64,000 nucleotides of DNA from Kribbella soli (GTDB lineage: Bacteria; Actinomycetota; Actinomycetes; Propionibacteriales; Kribbellaceae): NCBI RefSeq assembly GCF_004331345.1, contig NZ_SJJZ01000001.1, forward strand, positions 2,356,001-2,420,000. Direction: 5' to 3'. The notes below the pieces were generated by a model. That model saw nothing but the letters and a program-made list of their open reading frames with translations. It was not told the DNA's origin and made no database searches. Shown piece by piece: positions 59,956-64,000 of this stretch; within the stretch, counting starts at the first letter, position 1, and each line of letters begins with the position of its first letter. Both the position numbers and the translations under genes were made by a program.

Positions 59956-61170
59956 TCACGGGGTTGCGGGCGCCCGCAGTACCGGGCATGACATACACCG
60001 CGGTCCGCCACGCCCGGAGCCGAGCTCGGAGCCGGAGATCCGGATGACCTCGATCCCGGACTCCTCCAGTCGCGCATTGGTCTCGACGGTCCGCTCGTAC
60101 GCGATGCAGACCCGCGGGGCGAGGGCCAGGGTGTTGTTCCCGTCGTCCCACTGCTCCCGCTCGGCCGTCACCGGGTCCAGGCCGGTGTCGATGCGGCGCA
60201 GCGTGTCGATGCCGAGCGCCTTCGCCGCCGCGACCAGGAACGGCTCGGGCTCTGCGACGTGCAGCTGGTCGCCGTCGGTCGTGACCGCGAGCGCCCGCAT
60301 CTCCTCCGCCATGTTCGGGTACATCAGGACGGCGTCGGTGTCGACCATCGTGCAGACGGTGTCCAGGTGCATCGTCGCCCGCTGCTGAGCGATCGGTACG
60401 GCGAGAACGGTGTGCGCGAGGCCCTTCGTGAAGACCCGCCGCGCCAGCCGCTCCACACCGGCCGGTGTGGTCCGCTCCCCGACCCCGACCGCGAGTACGC
60501 CGGGACCGAGCGCGAGCACGTCCCCGCCCTCGACATGCTCCAGCTGGTGGTCGTACACCTTGTCGGCGCCCGCGAACCGCGGGTGGAACGTGTAGATCAG
60601 CTCGGTCAGCTGCGTCTCGCGCATCCGGGCCGGCATCGCCAGTGAGGTGACCGCGACCGAGTCCCGGATCCAGACGCTCGAGTCGCGGGTGAACAGCAGG
60701 TTCGGCAGGGGGTCGATCAGGAAGTCCTCGTGCGCCAGCAGCGACGTGACCAGCCCGCCCGCGTGCACCTCGTCGTTGCGTACGCCGGCCATCAGCGCCT
60801 CCGCCAGCCCGGCCGCATCCAGATCACCGAGCGACGCCCGCAGGTAGTCGCGCAGGGTGTCACCCAGGCGCAGGTCCTCCGTCGCGCCGGCGACCGCCTT
60901 GGCCCGGGCCTCGGGGTGGTTGAGCGACTCGGTCAGCAGCTCACCGAGGTACAGGACCTCGACGTCGCGGTCGCGGAGCGCCTGGGCGAACGCGTCGTGC
61001 TCGTCCTGCGCCCGGCCGACCCAGGGGATGCCGTCGAACAGCAGCTTGTCGTTGTTGCGCGGGGTGAGCCGCCGGAGCTCGTTGCCCGGCCGGTGCAGCA
61101 TCACCGTCCGCAGCGGACCGACCTCACTGTCGACGCCGTACGCCGTACTGTCCTGTCGCGTCTCGGTCAT
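59956..61170 (-). CDS. arcA: Arginine deiminase
   Basis: 404 residues, normal length. Family blocks are complete: [18 protein letters not shown] at the start, [23 protein letters not shown] with the catalytic His/Glu region, [13 protein letters not shown], and the C-terminal GGPRCMSCP with nucleophile Cys392. It converts L-arginine to citrulline and ammonia in the cytoplasm. No arcB/arcC genes are adjacent, so it may serve arginine catabolism or acid/low-energy stress on its own. The upstream 95-bp gap has a perfect ATTGTC/GACAAT dyad. Confidence 0.95.
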   Translation of the reverse strand: MTETRQDSTAYGVDSEVGPLRTVMLHRPGNELRRLTPRNNDKLLFDGIPWVGRAQDEHDAFAQALRDRDVEVLYLGELLTESLNHPEARAKAVAGATEDLRLGDTLRDYLRASLGDLDAAGLAEALMAGVRNDEVHAGGLVTSLLAHEDFLIDPLPNLLFTRDSSVWIRDSVAVTSLAMPARMRETQLTELIYTFHPRFAGADKVYDHQLEHVEGGDVLALGPGVLAVGVGERTTPAGVERLARRVFTKGLAHTVLAVPIAQQRATMHLDTVCTMVDTDAVLMYPNMAEEMRALAVTTDGDQLHVAEPEPFLVAAAKALGIDTLRRIDTGLDPVTAEREQWDDGNNTLALAPRVCIAYERTVETNARLEESGIEVIRISGSELGSGRGGPRCMSCPVLRAPATP

Positions 61171-61229
61171 CCGTCCGCCCTTCGCTTGGCCGTGCCCACC
61201 ACGCTACGACAACCCGATCAATCTGTCTG

Positions 61230-61242
61230 ATTGTCCGACAAT
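61230..61242. promoter_or_regulatory. Dyad upstream of arcA
   Basis: ATTGTC (61230-61235), C, GACAAT (61237-61242), a perfect inverted repeat 60-72 bases upstream of the arcA start. A second, overlapping short repeat CAATC/GATTG lies just to its left. Candidate operator for an arginine or stress regulator. Confidence 0.45.
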
Positions 61243-61265
61243 ATGCGTCGGATGGCCAATCGGGG

Positions 61266-61856
61266 TCAGGAGCGGACGCGGTCGTAGAGCAGGCAGAGGG
61301 CGCCGGACTCGGTCGGGGTCGAGTCGGTCAGCTTCCACGACGTGGCCGGCAGGCCGTCCTCGAACAGCCGGGCCCCGCCGCCGACCAGCTCGGGGTCGAG
61401 CGTGATGCTCAGCCGGTCGATCTCGTCGGCCGCCAGCAGTGCGCGGATCACGCTGGAGCTGGCCAGCACGATGATGTCGCCGCCGTTCTGGTCACGCAGG
61501 TGCTTGACGACATCAGCGGGCTCGCCGTCCGCGATCCGGGAGTTCTGCCACGGCGCCTCGGTCAGCGTCGTCGAGAAGACCACCTTCTCGGTCTCGTTCA
61601 GCCAGCGGGAGAAGGCCCGGTCCTGCGGCGCCGCGTTCTCGTCGTCGGCCACCGCCGGCCAGAAGCCGCCGAAGCCCTCGTAGTTCTTCCGGCCGAGCAG
61701 CGCCGTGGTGGCCGGCCCGGTCACCCGGATCATGTGGTCGCGGGCACCCTCGGTGATCGCATGCGGGACGATCCAGCTCATGTCGTAGTCGCCACCGGCG
61801 CCGTTCACCCGGCCGTCGAGCGAGAGCGAGATGTTGGCGGTCACTGTGCGGGTCAT
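61266..61856 (-). CDS. Dihydrofolate-reductase-like protein (RibD C-terminal type)
   Basis: 196 residues from the ATG at 61856, with AGAGG seven bases upstream. DHFR/RibD_C fold: TVTANISLSLDGRVNG at the start (16 residues in), ALLGRKNYEGFGGFWP (about 53-68), GGDIIVLASSSVIRALLAADEIDRLSITLDPELVGGGARLFE. These are the 'dihydrofolate reductase family' proteins common in actinobacteria, probably NADPH-dependent reductases of unknown substrate and not the housekeeping DHFR. It is on the same strand as arcA, which starts 95 bp downstream of its stop. Confidence 0.88.
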   Translation of the reverse strand: MTRTVTANISLSLDGRVNGAGGDYDMSWIVPHAITEGARDHMIRVTGPATTALLGRKNYEGFGGFWPAVADDENAAPQDRAFSRWLNETEKVVFSTTLTEAPWQNSRIADGEPADVVKHLRDQNGGDIIVLASSSVIRALLAADEIDRLSITLDPELVGGGARLFEDGLPATSWKLTDSTPTESGALCLLYDRVRS

Positions 61857-62043
61857 TTTCTTACCTCTTCCAGTCGTTTTTCCTGACACCGGAAATCCTG
61901 CCGCCGCTGCGACCCGGGAACATCTGCCACCTGGCCGATATCGATCGTCCCCTGGCCGACCCGTCGTACGAAAGGACGAGAATTCCGCGGGCAGCGGCTG
62001 CTGACGCGGTCGATCGGCTGGAGAGGAACTAGGCTGCGGTGCT

Positions 62044-62841
62044 GTGCCCGATGAAGACCAGTCCCCCGAACCGTTCGAGCGTGCCGTCGCCTGCGTGATC
62101 CCGGCGAAGGACGAGGCCGACCGGATCGCGGCGACCGTCGACGCGGTGCACAAGATCATCGGCGTCGACCTGGTCGTGGTCGTCGACGACGGCTCCACGG
62201 ACGGTACGACGGAAGCGGCCGAGCGGGCCGGTGCGGTCGTCGTACGGCACGAGCGCAACCGCGGGAAGGCTGCCGCGATGGAGACCGGCGCGGCCGCCGT
62301 CGCGGAGCGGGACGGCGCCAGGCCGCGGCACCTGCTGTTCCTCGACGCCGACCTGACCGACACTGCGTCCGGAGCGGGTCCGCTGATCGAGCCGGTGCAG
62401 ACCGGCCGCGCGGACATGACCATCGGGACGTTGCCGGCGCAGATCCGGGCCGACGGGTCGAAGGCCGGCGGGCACGGGTTCGTGGTCCGGCTGGCGCGGG
62501 CCGGGATCCAGGAGGCGACCGGCTGGGCGCCGGAGCAGCCGTTGTCCGGGCAGCGCTGCATCACTCGGGCCGCGTTCGACTCCGCCGTACCGCTGGCTGC
62601 CGGGTTCGGTGTCGAGACCGCGTTGACGATCGACCTGGGCCGGAAGGGTTTCCGGATCCTGGAGGTGCCGATCGAGGTCCGGCACCGCGCGACCGGGACG
62701 GATCTTCGCGGTCAGCTGCACCGCGCGAAGCAGTACCTGCACGTCCGGCGTGCGCTCGCCGCTCGCAGTGCGCTGCCCGCGGACGGTGGTGGGCCGTCGC
62801 TGCGCAGTCTTTTTCCGCGGAGACTGCGCAATGAGCACTGA
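62044..62841 (+). CDS. Glycosyltransferase family 2
   Basis: 265 residues from a GTG; TAGGCT eight bases upstream fits a leaderless start. Catalytic region CVIPAKDEADRI (17-28), VVVVDDGSTDGT (43-54) with the DXD-like acidic site, ERNRGKAAAMETG, and FLDADLTD (about 98-105). A GT2-type enzyme, similar to those that prime sugar-phosphate or lipid-linked glycans in actinobacteria. The stop overlaps the next gene by 11 bp, so it probably works with that membrane mannosyltransferase-like protein. Confidence 0.88.
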   Translation: MPDEDQSPEPFERAVACVIPAKDEADRIAATVDAVHKIIGVDLVVVVDDGSTDGTTEAAERAGAVVVRHERNRGKAAAMETGAAAVAERDGARPRHLLFLDADLTDTASGAGPLIEPVQTGRADMTIGTLPAQIRADGSKAGGHGFVVRLARAGIQEATGWAPEQPLSGQRCITRAAFDSAVPLAAGFGVETALTIDLGRKGFRILEVPIEVRHRATGTDLRGQLHRAKQYLHVRRALAARSALPADGGGPSLRSLFPRRLRNEH

Positions 62842-64000
62842 GCTGGGCCTGAAGTACGGCCGTTGGGCTGTCGCTCTCTATCTGGCCTGTACGGCGCTGA
62901 TCGTCGCGGTCGGTCTACTCGGTCCGTCCGTGGTCGTGCTGACCCTGACGAACAGGCATGCGTGGCTCCCGTCGTACTGGTTCGACACCAAGCCGAACGA
63001 CTGGCTGGTGTCGGTGATGATCTACGTCGCGATCGCGCTCGGCGGGTACGGCGTTTTCCTTGCCACCAAGGCGTTGAAGCACGGCTGGGCGCCGCGCGTC
63101 GACCGATTGATTGCCTTGGGCATCGGTACGACGGCGGCGGTCACGCTGGTCCCGCCGATGGCGTCCGGGGACGTGCTGATCTACGCGGCGTACGGGCGGA
63201 TCATGGCGCTCGGCGGCGACCCGTACACGGCGTCGCCGGCGGACACCATCCGGCTCGGGTACGACCCGGTGATCACCGCGACCGAGCGTCCGTGGCAGGG
63301 CGCGCGCAGCGTCTACGGGCCGATCGCGACCTGGATCCAGTGGCTGTCCTCGGTGATCGGTGGGAACTCCGCGCAGCTCACCGTGTGGATGCTGCAGTTG
63401 TCGGTCGCGATCGGCCTGGTCGTCACCGGGTTGCTGCTGGTCAAGCTGGTCGGCAAGGACCTGCCGGCCAAGCGGCGCGTGATCATGCTCAGCCTCGCCA
63501 ACCCGCTGCTGCTGTGGTCGGTGCTGGCCGGTGCGCACAACGACGCGATCGCGGTGATGTTCGCGGTGATCGCGCTGGTGCTGTTCCGGCGGCACGTGTT
63601 CCTGGCCGGCATCCTGATCGGCGTCGCGGGCTGTACGAAGCTGTCGATCGGCCTGGTCGGCGTGGCGATGCTGTGGGCGCTGCGCGCCGACCGTCGTAGG
63701 TGCCTGTACTTCTGCGGTGGCGGCGCGATCGCGATGGGCGGTCTGTACGCGATCGTCGGGCTGCAGGCGTTCCAGCAGGCGCGGTCGCAGACGTCGTTCA
63801 TCTCCACCGGCACGCCGCACAAGGTGCTGCTGAGCTTCTTCACCCTGTTCCTGCCGAACGGTCTGGTGCGGACCGTCCTGGCGATCCTCGCCTGGGTCGG
63901 CCTGATCGTGGTCGCGATCCTGCTGACGCAGGTGCTGCCGAAGTCGTTGGTGCCGCAAACGCATCCGGACGACCCGACGCCGGCCGCGATCCGGTACACC
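62831..64000 (+). CDS. Polyprenol-phosphate-mannose-dependent mannosyltransferase-like membrane protein, partial
   Basis: 390 codons from the ATG at 62831, open to the right edge. At least nine helices are visible. After the first helix comes WLPSYWFDTKPNDW, then GDVLIYAAYGRIMALGGDPYTASPADTI (about 118-145) and ARSVYGPIATWIQW, which are hallmarks of the GT-C MptA/MptB (alpha-1,6-mannosyltransferase) family and its DUF2029 relatives. LANPLLLWSVLAGAHNDAIAV follows. It would extend lipid-linked mannan outside the membrane. It begins inside the GT2 gene, so the two are translated together. Confidence 0.85.
   Translation, partial: MSTELGLKYGRWAVALYLACTALIVAVGLLGPSVVVLTLTNRHAWLPSYWFDTKPNDWLVSVMIYVAIALGGYGVFLATKALKHGWAPRVDRLIALGIGTTAAVTLVPPMASGDVLIYAAYGRIMALGGDPYTASPADTIRLGYDPVITATERPWQGARSVYGPIATWIQWLSSVIGGNSAQLTVWMLQLSVAIGLVVTGLLLVKLVGKDLPAKRRVIMLSLANPLLLWSVLAGAHNDAIAVMFAVIALVLFRRHVFLAGILIGVAGCTKLSIGLVGVAMLWALRADRRRCLYFCGGGAIAMGGLYAIVGLQAFQQARSQTSFISTGTPHKVLLSFFTLFLPNGLVRTVLAILAWVGLIVVAILLTQVLPKSLVPQTHPDDPTPAAIRYT

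Overview
The window is high-GC actinobacterial chromosome, about 70% G+C by eye. Third codon positions are almost all G or C, many starts are GTG, several genes lack a Shine-Dalgarno sequence and look leaderless, and GTAC-rich words are frequent. Gene content (DUF3152, DUF5926, deazaflavin-dependent nitroreductase, TPP-riboswitch/cytX, sulfur-gene leader peptide, MptA/B-like mannosyltransferase) fits Nocardioidales. Kribbella is my best guess, but that is inference. I see no rRNA, tRNA, CRISPR array, insertion sequence or phage module. Genes are packed, often with 4-bp ATGA/GTGA overlaps and short convergent overlaps.

Layout. 1-3.8 kb: start of a YhgE/Pip membrane gene with a degenerate ABC-like ATPase, a divergent TetR, a molybdopterin oxidoreductase and a MarR. 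4.2-7.1 kb: an orphan pair resembling conjugative T4SS components (small lipid-facing protein plus TrbL/VirB6-like protein) and a metallophosphatase. 7.2-12.4 kb: GNAT, HMG-CoA lyase, HTH regulator, EcsC protein, Aat, TetR and its divergent deazaflavin oxidoreductase. 12.4-18.9 kb: a two-gene ABC exporter, adenosine deaminase and a DrrAB-type exporter. 19-25 kb: PadR, acyltransferase-3, GNAT, GlxA-like regulator, small membrane protein, DUF418, methyltransferase and a 46-residue protein. 25-31.3 kb: Fpg/Nei glycosylase, DUF2871, a NEW3-type orphan, rhodanese and a NarL-type two-component locus that also carries a pseudo-histidine kinase and its truncated paralog.

31.4-42.5 kb: a large secreted phosphodiester glycosidase/metallophosphatase, LD-carboxypeptidase, S9 peptidase, an asymmetric heterodimeric ABC exporter and an MFS pump. 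42.5-50.2 kb: a RelA/SpoT-domain protein facing an AAA ATPase across a 22-bp palindrome, a DUF3152 putative metallopeptidase, a membrane protein/hydrolase pair, TPP-riboswitch-controlled cytX, a flavodoxin-fold reductase and a methyltransferase. 50.3-56.2 kb: sigma factor plus Ogt, then a sulfur-scavenging operon headed by a Cys leader peptide (flavin reductase, SsuA-C-B-type ABC transporter, two-component monooxygenase). 56.2-64 kb: quinone-oxidoreductase-like enzyme, glycerophosphodiesterase, RsbW-like ATPase, DUF5926, arginine deiminase, DHFR-like reductase, and a GT2 plus integral-membrane mannosyltransferase pair running off the end.

Regulatory logic readable from the DNA: TetR, MarR, PadR and GlxA-type regulators sit beside perfect inverted repeats; the response regulator gene has a palindrome plus a direct repeat upstream; TPP controls cytX; and organosulfur uptake is probably under cysteine-linked leader control. 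The most interesting unexplained loci are the pseudo-kinase duplication (28.7-30.6 kb), the RelA/SpoT-AAA pair (42.5-44.9 kb), the orphan TrbL-like pair (4.2-6.3 kb) and the 38-bp palindrome at 16.05 kb.
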